Positions 8,194 to 17,275 are shown, counted from the stretch's first letter. The stretch: DNA of 64,000 nt from an uncultured SAR116 cluster alpha proteobacterium (GCA_902520885.1 CABYPW010000002.1:124001-188000), one strand, 5' to 3'. The notes: generated from the sequence alone by a model not told the origin. Numbers and translations are program-made.

Positions 8194-8994
8194 TTATAGT
8201 TCATTCAAGAACTTTGTAACTTTGCTATTAAAAATTTCTGGTTGCTCAATATTTGATAAATGCCCAGCGCCAGTAATTATTTCTAGTTTAGCACCAGGTA
8301 TTTCATTTGCTATTTCATTTGCTAAACTTGGCGGTGTAAGACTATCTAGTTCTCCGACCACAACAAGGGTTGGAACATTAATTTTGCTCAAAATATCAGT
8401 ATGGTCACTTTTGACGGAAGCTTCTATTGATTTTATATAGCTAAATTTATGCAATCTATTCATGGAGTCTACTAACTGGTCATATACGTTTTTATTATTG
8501 ACATCCCCTATAAGAGTTTTAGCCACAATCGGTGCAATATCACTCGGCTCTTTACCTGAAATAAGGGGTTCCTTTCTAAGTCTAATAAATTCGTTCTGTT
8601 GTTCTTCACTAAAATGTTTGAAGCCTTTATGCGTATCACACAAAACTAAGGAAGCGACTTTAGTAGGAAAGTTTTTAAAAAAAGTAAATGCAATTCTTCC
8701 TCCCATTGACAATCCAACAATATGAGCTTTTTCATATGAAAAATATTCAATTACTTTATTTAAGTCTGACGCAAAATCATCAAAGTTTAATTCTCCTTCA
8801 TAATCGTCACTATCCCCATAGCCTCTTGCATCCCACGCGACTGTTTTAAAATGTTTTGAGAAACTCTCCATATTTGGGATCCAGTTTCTCTTATTTCCGC
8901 CAATTCCATGCAGTAAAATTACCAAATCTCCATCACCGCATTCATCGACAGAAATGAAAGGGGCAGGGCCAATACTATGTGTAATTTTTGTCAA
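8194..8994 (-). CDS. Alpha/beta-fold hydrolase
   Basis: A 266-residue alpha/beta hydrolase. It shows HGIGGNKRNW (oxyanion region), AWDARGYGDSDD, the nucleophile elbow HIVGLSMGG, the acid in VGELDSLTPP and the His in GAGHLSNIEQPE. It is close in type to 3-oxoadipate enol-lactonase and related esterases, but no further assignment is possible. The start is a TTG one base after the preceding permease stop, supported by AAGGAGAG (9000-9007) five bases upstream. Its place inside an ABC importer operon suggests it acts on the imported compound. Confidence 0.83.
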   Translation of the reverse strand: MTKITHSIGPAPFISVDECGDGDLVILLHGIGGNKRNWIPNMESFSKHFKTVAWDARGYGDSDDYEGELNFDDFASDLNKVIEYFSYEKAHIVGLSMGGRIAFTFFKNFPTKVASLVLCDTHKGFKHFSEEQQNEFIRLRKEPLISGKEPSDIAPIVAKTLIGDVNNKNVYDQLVDSMNRLHKFSYIKSIEASVKSDHTDILSKINVPTLVVVGELDSLTPPSLANEIANEIPGAKLEIITGAGHLSNIEQPEIFNSKVTKFLNEL

Positions 8995-8995
8995 G

Positions 8996-9760
8996 CTAGC
9001 TCTCCTTTAAATTTATGGAATATTTATTGGCAATTGGTTTCAAAATTAAAAAGTCTATAGCCGAAAAAAGTAAAACAATTAAGAGGCAGATTGCCAAGAC
9101 TTTTTCAGAATCTGCATTAGTTTGCGCCTGTTGGAGAAGCCAACCGAGACCAGAACTAGCTCCAAATAATTCAGCTATTATAGCTATTTTCCAGGCAATT
9201 CCATAGGAAATTCTAATTCCAGCGATAATAAAGGGAAGAGCAAGAGGTAAGTCGATTTTGAAAAATGTCAAAACACGATTTCTAGAAAAACTAATACCCA
9301 TCTCTTTGATTTCTTTATCAACTTGGCGAAACCCTTGAATACAATTAATCAGACAAAAGGGTATTATTATCATTATTTCGACAAAAATAACCGTAATATC
9401 TGAAATAGAAAACCATATAACCCCTAAAATTGCCCAGCCTATAGAAGGAAAACTATTTAAAACAATCAATATGTTGTTTTCTATAATTATAGTAAAAACA
9501 TAGTTTGTCCTTGATAAAATTGCCAAAGAAATTGAAACCATAGCCGCAAAAATTAAAGCGCCCGTTACCCTAAACATACTGATAGCTATGTGTTGGAAAC
9601 TCTCCAGAGTTACAGCTAACTGAAATAAGGCCTCCAACACCTCTAAAGGCTCAGGCAAAATAAAATCTGGTATATCCTTGGCAATAAACCACCAAAAAAT
9701 ACAAAAAGTTATGATAAATATTTCCGATATCGGATTCACAATTTTTAATGAATTAATCAC
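8996..9760 (-). CDS. ABC transporter permease, SsuC/TauC type
   Basis: A 254-residue inner-membrane permease of the nitrate/sulfonate/taurine importer class with about six membrane segments. The cytoplasmic coupling loop is visible in EMGISFSRNRVLTFFKIDLP, followed by LPFIIAGIRISYGIAWK. The N-terminal half has the EPLEVLEALFQL stretch common to SsuC-like proteins. Its start overlaps the end of the first permease by 8 bp, so the two are probably made as a heterodimer. Substrate unknown. Confidence 0.88.
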   Translation of the reverse strand: MINSLKIVNPISEIFIITFCIFWWFIAKDIPDFILPEPLEVLEALFQLAVTLESFQHIAISMFRVTGALIFAAMVSISLAILSRTNYVFTIIIENNILIVLNSFPSIGWAILGVIWFSISDITVIFVEIMIIIPFCLINCIQGFRQVDKEIKEMGISFSRNRVLTFFKIDLPLALPFIIAGIRISYGIAWKIAIIAELFGASSGLGWLLQQAQTNADSEKVLAICLLIVLLFSAIDFLILKPIANKYSINLKES

Positions 9761-10520
9761 GAATATATCTTTTATCTAAGTGTCTTTGTATTGGCGAAAA
9801 AAACAAAATTTCTGCTATTATTACAAAGGTAATAATGAATGCTATAACTGCAAAAATCATCTCAGTTTCAAATTCTTGTCTAGATTTGTTGAGGATGTAC
9901 CCCATTCCTCCAGCACCGCCAAATAATTCTGCTGTCAAAACAACTTTCCAACTTACTCCAAAGCTTGTTCTAAGAGTTGCAAAGGCATAGGGAAATAGCA
10001 TTGGAGCTTTTAAGCTTAATAATAATTTTTTTGTGGTCCTTGTGAGACTTTTTCCAAGTTCTAAAATCTCTGTATCCATCTCCAATATTCCAGTCCTAAG
10101 ATTAATAATTGCAAATGGAATCAAAACCATTGTAACCGCAAAAATTACAGTAAATGAATTTATTCCAAACCATAATATTGCGATAAATAACCAGCCAACA
10201 CCGGAAAATGAATTTAGAAAAGGTGTAAGTCTATGGTCAATAAAAAACTCAAAATGTGCATTATACAATGGTAGAACAGAGAAGAAAGTACCAACACAAA
10301 AAGCAATAAAAATCGAAGCTATAATATGAAAAAGAGATAATCCAATTTGTTGTATCAAGTCTAAATCTAAAACTATGTTCAACATAGCTGTTGCAACCAT
10401 CATTGGTGAAGGCAATTGATATGAAGGCATGAAGTCTGAATATATGTGCCAGACTATTATCAGAAAAGCCCAGAAAACTATCGAAACAAAAAGTTTAAGA
10501 TTGTTTAAAATGATCTTCAT
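9753..10520 (-). CDS. ABC transporter permease, SsuC/TauC type
   Basis: A 255-residue integral membrane protein, the first of two tandem permeases. It shows SYQLPSPMMVATAML near the N-terminus and the coupling motif ELGKSLTRTTKKLLLSLKAP followed by FATLRTSFGVSWKVV, as in SsuC and TauC. About six hydrophobic segments are visible. It follows the binding-protein gene by 30 bp and overlaps the second permease. Most importers of this class use one permease gene as a homodimer; having two different ones is less common. Confidence 0.88.
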   Translation of the reverse strand: MKIILNNLKLFVSIVFWAFLIIVWHIYSDFMPSYQLPSPMMVATAMLNIVLDLDLIQQIGLSLFHIIASIFIAFCVGTFFSVLPLYNAHFEFFIDHRLTPFLNSFSGVGWLFIAILWFGINSFTVIFAVTMVLIPFAIINLRTGILEMDTEILELGKSLTRTTKKLLLSLKAPMLFPYAFATLRTSFGVSWKVVLTAELFGGAGGMGYILNKSRQEFETEMIFAVIAFIITFVIIAEILFFSPIQRHLDKRYIRD

Positions 10521-10550
10521 TTCAATTTAATTTTCTGGGTTTTTTTGTAT

Positions 10551-11528
10551 TTAGTCCACAATAATAGTTTCAGTCCAAATAGTATCTCGGACATTTGGAG
10601 CAGATTTGAGCATTCCAAGCTTTACTGACTCATCCCATAACATTTGTATCGCTTTCATATCATCGTTGCTCATTAAAACTGGAAAGTCACTATACTCAGC
10701 GAACCAACGTTGAAGAAATTTTTCATCAGTATCATTTTCTTTTGCTACAGCTTTAAAAACTTCGTCAGGGTTTGATTTTGCGTATTCTACGGATTGATGA
10801 AGTAAACGGAGAAATTCTTTGTGTATTTCTGGATTTTTATCTAATTTTTCACCATAACCTGCAAGAACAGCTGAGACACCTCTTACACCAAAACTTTTAT
10901 AATTATCTGGAGCAGTCGAGACAATTGAACGAAATGATTTAGTGTTTTGCGCCTGATAAGCTTGCGAATGAATTAGTGTGGCGGCATCAATGGTACCAGA
11001 CTCTAAAGCTGCTGGCATAGCTGGAGGAGGCATTTCAACAAACTCGATATCTCCACTTTCTAAATCCACATTAAATCCATGTGCATTCGCAAGGGCTATT
11101 CTGATTAGAGTGATTCCAGAAGAACCAAGAGAATAAACTGCTAATTTTTTACCTTTTAAATCAGCTGCAGATTGCAGTACACTATCACTTTTAACCCAAA
11201 TATCTGAACCTTCACCTCCTGTATGATACCGAAGCGCAGTTCCCACAATTCTTAGGTCTAACCCTTTTGAGCGTGCCCTTGGAATAGCCATTCCAGCTGT
11301 CTGAATCACGTCATAAGTTTTTGATACAGTGGCTTGAATGAGCGCTGGAATTTGAAGCGGGTCCGCTTTCACTTCAATAATATCTGAAGTGACCTTGCCA
11401 TTTTTTAATGCCCACATAACAGCTTCATGACTTGGGTCAGCTAAATACCCAAACTTTATCAATTCCTTCGCCATTAAAGATGGACTAAGAATAATAAAAA
11501 ACGAGAATGCTATAAATATTCTTTTCAT
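10551..11528 (-). CDS. ABC transporter periplasmic binding protein, NMT1/SsuA type
   Basis: A 325-residue secreted binding protein. The signal peptide is residues 1-20 (KRIFIAFSFFIILSPSLMA, cut before KELIKFGY). The mature part follows the NMT1/SsuA plan: DVIQTAGMAIPRARSKGLDL, DLKGKKLAVYSLGSSG, PPAMPAALESGTIDAATL. The ATG directly follows the ATPase stop with an AAAGG ribosome site. Relatives bind sulfonates, taurine, nitrate, pyrimidines or aromatic acids; the sequence does not tell which. The neighbouring hydrolases and nitrile hydratase suggest an organic nitrogen compound, which is inference. Confidence 0.85.
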   Translation of the reverse strand: MKRIFIAFSFFIILSPSLMAKELIKFGYLADPSHEAVMWALKNGKVTSDIIEVKADPLQIPALIQATVSKTYDVIQTAGMAIPRARSKGLDLRIVGTALRYHTGGEGSDIWVKSDSVLQSAADLKGKKLAVYSLGSSGITLIRIALANAHGFNVDLESGDIEFVEMPPPAMPAALESGTIDAATLIHSQAYQAQNTKSFRSIVSTAPDNYKSFGVRGVSAVLAGYGEKLDKNPEIHKEFLRLLHQSVEYAKSNPDEVFKAVAKENDTDEKFLQRWFAEYSDFPVLMSNDDMKAIQMLWDESVKLGMLKSAPNVRDTIWTETIIVD

Positions 11529-12284
11529 TTAATTCACCTTTGTTTTTGCTAAATTTTCAAATACTAATTTTAATTCTTTTTTAATATTACGCAATTCGTC
11601 AGATATATCTACATCTCTTGGCCTTTTTTCAAAAGGATTTATTATTTTTTCAACTTTTGAAGGGCGCGTACCCAATACTATAATCCTATCTCCTAGTTCT
11701 AGGGCCTCATCGATATCATGTGTAACAAATATGATGGTCATTCCAATGTCCTGCCAAAGTTGTACAAGTTGAGAACGCAGTATTCTCCTTGTATTTGGGT
11801 CTAAAGCTGAGAATGGCTCATCCATAAGAATTATCTCAGGCTCAAGAGAAAGTGCTCGTGCAAGTGATACACGTTGTCTTTCGCCGCCAGATAACATTAA
11901 AGGCATCTTATTAATATCGCTCCCAAGTCCAACTTTTGTTAATTGTTTAAGCGCAATTTCATTTCGAATTTCTTTGCTCATATCAGGATGCCTCATTTCC
12001 AAACCAAATGCTGCATTATCAAGTGTGTTTTTCCAAGGCAATAGTCTTGGATTTTGGAAAACATAAGCCATTTGGTCCCAACATTCAGTGGGGGACTTTC
12101 CTGCGATTGTTATCTTTCCTGAATAATCTCTTAATAAATCTCCAATGAGCCTAAGAGTAGTAGATTTTCCGCATCCTGAAGGCCCCAAAATACAGAAAAA
12201 TTCTCCCCGGTTTATTGAGAAACTCAAATCTTCAATAATACGTGTATCGCCAAATTTTAGTCCAACATTGTTAAATTCAATCAT
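11529..12284 (-). CDS. ABC transporter ATP-binding protein, SsuB/TauB type
   Basis: A 251-residue ATPase. Walker A GPSGCGKST near residues 34-42, Q-loop VFQNPRLLPW, signature LSGGERQR, Walker B IILMDEPFSALD and switch His in FVTHDIDEA are all intact. PRLLPW after the Q-loop is typical of the nitrate/sulfonate/taurine importer family. It is the first gene of the minus-strand operon ATPase, binding protein, permease, permease, hydrolase, MBL, MBL, with no internal gap above about 40 bp. Confidence 0.92.
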   Translation of the reverse strand: MIEFNNVGLKFGDTRIIEDLSFSINRGEFFCILGPSGCGKSTTLRLIGDLLRDYSGKITIAGKSPTECWDQMAYVFQNPRLLPWKNTLDNAAFGLEMRHPDMSKEIRNEIALKQLTKVGLGSDINKMPLMLSGGERQRVSLARALSLEPEIILMDEPFSALDPNTRRILRSQLVQLWQDIGMTIIFVTHDIDEALELGDRIIVLGTRPSKVEKIINPFEKRPRDVDISDELRNIKKELKLVFENLAKTKVN

Positions 12285-12444
12285 TTTAGTGATAATATTT
12301 TCCTATATTGTAAAATTAATTTAAACTTAACTAAAGTTGAAACCCGATTACAATGACTGTAAATATAAAACTTTAAAACTTTTTAATATTTGGCTTTAAA
12401 ATAATTAAGTTAATCAAAAATAACGATATCATCTCTAAATAATC

Positions 12445-12462
12445 TGTTTGAAACGTCAAACA
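12445..12462. promoter_or_regulatory. Inverted repeat TGTTTGA-N4-TCAAACA upstream of the ABC operon
   Basis: A perfect 7-bp inverted repeat with a 4-base loop in the 228-bp gap between the ATPase start and the Old Yellow Enzyme stop. It could be an operator for the importer operon or a weak transcription terminator for the OYE gene, but the T-rich tail is on the plus strand where nothing is transcribed toward it. Confidence 0.3.
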
Positions 12463-12512
12463 ATTTTTATTTATATATTCTTATCTTAAAATTAGAACGA
12501 ATAATCTAAAAC

Positions 12513-13619
12513 TTAAATACTACTTTTTCTCCAATTCCGGGTATTTTCTATCGTCGCTAATGGTCGTATCATTTCTGGTACAAATTCATTTATAGACCTG
12601 CCTAACTGAATATCTTTTGGAAGGTTAGGATTAGCAATTGCACCTTTTCCAACCGCTGCCAAATCTGCTTCTTTATTTTTTAGCAAGTTCTCTGCTTTTT
12701 CTGGAACATGGAGGCCGCCACAAGCTATTACTTTTCCTTCAAAATACTTCTTAGCATAAAAAGATAGATTATTCTCTGTTTGCCAAACTGGTTCCAATCC
12801 TTTGTGAGTACTTATATGCAAGTAATTAGGTCCTATTGACTTCATTTTTTTGAATATAAAAGCAGCATCTTGTTCTCCTCCTGGCCACTCATATTCAAAA
12901 TTATTCACTTTTGTTTGTGATATTCTCATTCCAACTGGAATTTTACCTTTAACAGTGTCTAATATAGATTCTAAAACCTCACAATGAAAACGAATGCGAT
13001 TTTCAATATTTCCTCCATATTCATCATCACGCTGATTAGAAAATAAGGTAAGAAATTGGTCTAATAAATATCCATTTGCTCCATGAATTTCGACTCCATC
13101 AAAACCAGCCTCCATTGCATTTTTTGCCGCTGAAGAAAAATTTTTTATTGTTTCTAATATTTGATGTTTTGTGATTTCCATAGGAATAGGAAATTTTCCT
13201 TCTCCATAATAATGCGGAAGCATCTTGCCAAGTAATTCTGTTTTAGAGGGGGCAATGGCATATTTGTTATAAATATTTTCCTGTATAAGTCCGCCCGCAT
13301 GTATTAATTGTAAAAAAATAGGTGTGTTTGTTTCATGTACAGCCTCAACAATTTTTCTCCAACTATCAATATGTCGTTTATTTGCTATGCCGGGTTGATT
13401 TCGATAACCTTGGGAATATTGCTCATCTATGTAGGTTCCCTCAGTGATAATTAAACCCCAACCACCTTTTGCATAATCCTCATAATGTTCTCTCATTATT
13501 TCAGTTGGAATGCCATTTGGAGTTGCGCTAACTCGCGTCATAGGTGCGACTACCAGTCTATTTCTTAATTTAAGAGTACTAATTTTAGTCTCAGTAAATA
13601 ATTGTGAAAAATTAGACAT
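12513..13619 (-). CDS. Old Yellow Enzyme family NADH:flavin oxidoreductase
   Basis: A 368-residue FMN-dependent TIM-barrel ene-reductase. It shows LRNRLVVAPMTR at the start, IFLQLIHAGG, GFDGVEIHGANGYLLDQFL with the substrate-binding His/Asn, NQRDDEYGG and, at the end, AVGKGAIANPNLP for phosphate binding. Members reduce activated C=C bonds of enones, nitro compounds or nitrate esters with NAD(P)H. It is read in the same direction as the ABC operon but is separated by 228 bp, so it probably has its own promoter. Physiological substrate unknown. Confidence 0.9.
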   Translation of the reverse strand: MSNFSQLFTETKISTLKLRNRLVVAPMTRVSATPNGIPTEIMREHYEDYAKGGWGLIITEGTYIDEQYSQGYRNQPGIANKRHIDSWRKIVEAVHETNTPIFLQLIHAGGLIQENIYNKYAIAPSKTELLGKMLPHYYGEGKFPIPMEITKHQILETIKNFSSAAKNAMEAGFDGVEIHGANGYLLDQFLTLFSNQRDDEYGGNIENRIRFHCEVLESILDTVKGKIPVGMRISQTKVNNFEYEWPGGEQDAAFIFKKMKSIGPNYLHISTHKGLEPVWQTENNLSFYAKKYFEGKVIACGGLHVPEKAENLLKNKEADLAAVGKGAIANPNLPKDIQLGRSINEFVPEMIRPLATIENTRNWRKSSI

Positions 13620-13768
13620 TGTAAAATTCTTTCCTAAATATTATTTCCTAAAACAAGTTTACAGAATTTACTATTTAAATCCAGAATATCATTATTTTGA
13701 TTTCTTTATTTGATGCATTTCATATATTTCTAATTGAATATATTTTTTAAATTTTCATGGAAGACCTA

Positions 13769-14662
13769 ATGGCTAATCACCACATTTTTGCAGGAATAAT
13801 ATTTGCCAGTTTATCTGCAGGCTTGGGTGGTAGTGGACTTGTATTTACACGCCTTGCATTGCCACAAACAGACCCCTTCACATTAGGTTTTTTGCGTTGG
13901 TTCATATTAGCCGTTATCTTATTTTTAATTTATTGGAAGAAATTAAATTTTAGTAAAATAAATAAATCTGATCGGCACATAATTTCTATTCTAGGATTAA
14001 TTTATTTTGCAGCGTTTCCAATTTTGTTAACTTTTGGTCTAACATTTACTACTGCTGGACGCGCTGGGCTTGTATTTGCAACAATGCCTATTTGGACTTT
14101 AATTATCTCTTCTTTTTTTAAAATTGAACCAATAACAAAAGTAAAGTTATTCGCCATTTTTGTCGCAATATTGGGGGTTTTTATTGCTTTAGGAAATCAT
14201 TTTAATGAGGTAAATTTTACGTTCATATTAGGCGATATTATTGTAATGGCTGGGGTAATTTGCTCATCTATTTTTGCAGCTTTTTCTTCTAACTATATAG
14301 AAAAATATGGAAATTTAAACGTTTTACTTTTTGCACTTATTTCTGGCGTTTCAGCTATGCTTATTGCTGCACTTAGCTTGGGCAGTCCCTTTAGTGGTTC
14401 CCTGGATTTTAATCTCTCAGGTTGGTCATATGTATTTGTTTTGGGAATTCCTTGCGGAGCGATAATGATTTATTGTTGGGGAAAAGCCCTGCAATTAGCT
14501 ACACCAACCCAAGCCTCGTTATGCATGGGGTTTCATCCGCTTACGGCAATATTATTAGGCTCTTTGATGCTTAATGAGCAAATTACCTTAAATTTGTTAA
14601 TAGGGTTTATTCTCGTTTTTTTAGCTGTTTTATTTATACAAATCAAAACAGAATTTATTTAA
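13769..14662 (+). CDS. EamA-family (DMT) transporter
   Basis: A membrane protein of about 297 residues with ten hydrophobic segments in two EamA repeats. Markers are LPQTDPFTLGFLRWF in the first repeat and ATPTQASLCMGFHPLTAILLGSLML in the second. The ATG at 13769 is chosen because GGAAG at 13759-13763 is five bases upstream; an in-frame ATG at 13757 has no ribosome site. Such proteins usually export metabolites or amino acids. Its TAA is shared with the convergent gene: the four bases TTAA at 14659-14662 give a stop on both strands. Confidence 0.85.
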   Translation: MANHHIFAGIIFASLSAGLGGSGLVFTRLALPQTDPFTLGFLRWFILAVILFLIYWKKLNFSKINKSDRHIISILGLIYFAAFPILLTFGLTFTTAGRAGLVFATMPIWTLIISSFFKIEPITKVKLFAIFVAILGVFIALGNHFNEVNFTFILGDIIVMAGVICSSIFAAFSSNYIEKYGNLNVLLFALISGVSAMLIAALSLGSPFSGSLDFNLSGWSYVFVLGIPCGAIMIYCWGKALQLATPTQASLCMGFHPLTAILLGSLMLNEQITLNLLIGFILVFLAVLFIQIKTEFI

Positions 14663-16383
14663 TCAGAAGGTATAATTGGTAAAAGTATATAACTATTATG
14701 ATTTTCACCTGAATAAATAGAAGTTTCACCGCTAAATATTTCTTTTGGCCTATCAAATGGATCATTATGCAGAAAAGGCCCTGAACCTCGACAAGGCATA
14801 TAATCCCCTATTGATTCACCGGGCCTATCAAAATCCTGTCCAGAAATATTAATTCCAATTTTGTAGCCCTTTGGAAGGATTATACTTTGCGGCCAAATCT
14901 CAATATCTAGTTCATAGATTTCGTTTGGCAATAACATTTGCTTTTCATCATGAGAGTGATACGGTCTCCAAAACAAAGATTTATTTTTATCTAATTTTCT
15001 GTGCGAAGCTCTCAACCAACCCTGAGCAAGAGGAGTTCTTGGGTCAACTGTACCTTGAAAATAAACTTCTTTTCCGGTTTCAGAAAAAGCTTGTAGCGTA
15101 ATAAAAATATCACAGTCTTCAGTGGAGGAGGATACAAATAATTTCGCCACAATTGGACCTGTTATTTCAGTCTCACTCTTTAATGGATCAGATAAAATAG
15201 AGATTCCTCGTGAGTTTGATGAAAAATTAATCTCAGCAGACTTTGGATTTTCCTTCCAAGATAAACTTCCATTTTGGCTGGCATCAATAAATAGTTTTGT
15301 CCATTTGGTGCGTTCTAATGGCCATTCATTTTCTTTTCTTAATGTAAAATCGTTACTAAAAGGTCTTCGCAAGTTAAGCCATACTTTTGGCTCTTTATCC
15401 CAACCATTTTTCTCATCTTTCAAATAAAAATCAAAAAATCTTTTTTGTAATTGCATTCCATATTCCAGATAAAACCATTCCTCATGTCTTCCAGGGTGCA
15501 CCTCTAACCATTTATCTGCTGACTTTGCTTGAATAAATGCTTCAAAATTTCCACGAGGATGTAGTCCAAAACCAGCCCAACTAGCAGCGCTTAAAAAAGG
15601 AACTTCAACATTATCCCAATTTGGAGACCTCTGTTGATACCACTCATCGTCTAATTCTCTTGCTCTGAAATTATCTAGAGTATGTGCATGATTTTCTTTT
15701 CTTTCTCTTTCTGACAAAATTGAAGGGCCAGTAGATAAGTGTTGCTCTCCTTTATCTTCAGTTAACCAATGGTCTGTTGGTCCATTTGGATTTCCATGTT
15801 GTATTGCCAAAACCTGAGATGGAAACCAAAATTCCATAAAATGATTTGATAATATACCTCCATGGCGAGCCCAATCACGGTAATGATCAGCAGCTCCCTC
15901 CCAAGGTATCATTGCTTTTAAATGCTTTGGCTTTAGAGCGGCAACTTGCCACTGATTAATGGCATAATAAGAAATACCGTTCAAACCAACTGCCCCATTT
16001 GACCATTCCTGAGTACCACACCATTCAATTACTGTTGCAAAATCCTCTGTCTCTCTCGGTGAAAATATGTCCAAAAACCCTTGACTTCTTCCAGCACCTC
16101 TTGAATCAAATCTAACACAAGCATATCCCCATGGAACCCAGATTTCAGGATCAACTGTTTCCCATGTGAGATATTTTTGAGTAGAGTTTTTTAAAACATC
16201 AGGGTGCATTTCGACTAATGAGTCCCACAAGCGCTTATAATGTTCCTGATATTTTACTCCTTTACCATACGGCCCACCTGCAAGAATAACAGGAACTTTG
16301 TCAGAGGTTTCGGGACGGTAAACGTCGGCCTTAAGAATAAGACCATCACTCATTGGAATTTCAAGATCTCTCTCTATAATCAT
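14659..16383 (-). CDS. CocE/NonD-family hydrolase (X-Pro dipeptidyl-peptidase S15 type)
   Basis: A 574-residue serine hydrolase. The N-terminal S15 alpha/beta domain has the nucleophile in GLNGISYYAIN and FDSRGAGRSQG before it; the C-terminal half is the jelly-roll domain typical of CocE (SETEITGPIVAKLFVSSSTEDCDIF and the closing SYILLPIIP). Length agrees with CocE-type esterases and glutaryl-7-ACA acylases. It may cleave acyl, ester or amide bonds in small molecules. No signal peptide is seen, so it is probably cytoplasmic. It is convergent with the EamA gene. Confidence 0.85.
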   Translation of the reverse strand: MIIERDLEIPMSDGLILKADVYRPETSDKVPVILAGGPYGKGVKYQEHYKRLWDSLVEMHPDVLKNSTQKYLTWETVDPEIWVPWGYACVRFDSRGAGRSQGFLDIFSPRETEDFATVIEWCGTQEWSNGAVGLNGISYYAINQWQVAALKPKHLKAMIPWEGAADHYRDWARHGGILSNHFMEFWFPSQVLAIQHGNPNGPTDHWLTEDKGEQHLSTGPSILSERERKENHAHTLDNFRARELDDEWYQQRSPNWDNVEVPFLSAASWAGFGLHPRGNFEAFIQAKSADKWLEVHPGRHEEWFYLEYGMQLQKRFFDFYLKDEKNGWDKEPKVWLNLRRPFSNDFTLRKENEWPLERTKWTKLFIDASQNGSLSWKENPKSAEINFSSNSRGISILSDPLKSETEITGPIVAKLFVSSSTEDCDIFITLQAFSETGKEVYFQGTVDPRTPLAQGWLRASHRKLDKNKSLFWRPYHSHDEKQMLLPNEIYELDIEIWPQSIILPKGYKIGINISGQDFDRPGESIGDYMPCRGSGPFLHNDPFDRPKEIFSGETSIYSGENHNSYILLPIIPSD

Positions 16384-16708
16384 CTTAATTTCCTCAATTT
16401 AATAAACAGTATGCAGTTACAATGAATATTTTAGGCAATTCAACCCCAATTTCTATTGTTCTTGAATTTTTCAAATTTTTCAAGAATACGTTTTTAAAAA
16501 ATTGTGCAAGGCATTATTTTTGTCCAAGTTTATTTTTTTTTTTTTTTTTTGAATTGATTTTGAAAATGAATTTTATCAAGCCTTTTTGATATTTCACTCC
16601 TTAATTTTTCTTGACTATAAACTCTATATTTGAGAACTTTTTTCTGAAGTGGTCGGTCACAAGCCCACTATAAAAAAAGGCCTCTAAAAATGAATAAAGG
16701 GGGAGGTA
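16384..16708. other. 325-bp divergent spacer with an 18-T tract and a hairpin
   Basis: No gene is seen. It holds an 8-bp inverted repeat (16459-16466 with 16479-16486) and an uninterrupted run of 18 T at 16533-16550. A very strong ribosome site (16698-16706) sits at the right edge, before the small gene. No convincing promoter boxes were found. Confidence 0.5.
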
Positions 16709-16957
16709 ATGACCGAAGAGGCAGTTAATAAAGAGCTTAATAGCCAAGGTTTTTTTGATAAGTGTACCGGTAAGAAATACCTTTGCCAATCTGCTACAGA
16801 TTTAGGTGGAATTAAACATTACAGGTTGAAATCAGTCGAATCCGAAGACGTTTTACTTTTGTCCGAGAGCGGAATTAAAATACGCTTTGATGATAAGCCA
16901 GATGTTGGCGATAAAAATATTAAAAATTTATTTCTTAAGGCAGTTTTTAAGAAATAA
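16709..16957 (+). CDS. Small protein of unknown function (82 aa)
   Basis: An 82-residue protein that I do not recognise. It is charged and appears soluble, with CTGKKYLCQSAT (two cysteines, residues 19 and 26) and a Lys/Asp-rich C-terminal half. No signal peptide or membrane segment is seen. It is judged real because AAGGGGGAGG lies directly upstream, an unusually strong ribosome site for this genome, and because a terminator-like hairpin follows 66 bp after the stop. It would thus be a monocistronic, possibly well-translated gene. Confidence 0.6.
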   Translation: MTEEAVNKELNSQGFFDKCTGKKYLCQSATDLGGIKHYRLKSVESEDVLLLSESGIKIRFDDKPDVGDKNIKNLFLKAVFKK

Positions 16958-17275
16958 CAAAAACAAGTTCACTTCTTTTATTCTGAATTATATTAGCTTT
17001 GCACTACTATGAAAAATAATAATTAAATGTCAAAAATTGAGACATTTATTTTTTTAAACACTAAAATCTTTTTAGGAATTCAATGATTTCATTGGCTAAA
17101 AAGCTTATCTTTATAAATATCTGATTTTTTATAGTGCATAATTCAGGTAACTTTTTAAAAAACTCTCATTTACAAATAAATAGTTATTGAAATTATATGA
17201 ATAAAATAAATTTTTATTTGATTTCACCACAAATTGTTTTAACTCATATAAAATAATATTTTTTTTGAGTGGTAA
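16958..17275. other. 318-bp A/T-rich spacer, no gene seen
   Basis: The only structure I can support is the terminator-like hairpin at 17024-17055. The rest is A/T-rich and shows no gene; GAGTGG at its right edge is the ribosome site of the FAD monooxygenase gene. Confidence 0.5.
17024..17055 (+). terminator. Probable terminator of the 82-aa gene
   Basis: Arms TAAATGTC (17024-17031) and GACATTTA (17041-17048) form an 8-bp stem with a 9-base loop, followed by seven T (17049-17055). The stem is A/T-rich, so its strength is uncertain. Confidence 0.5.
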
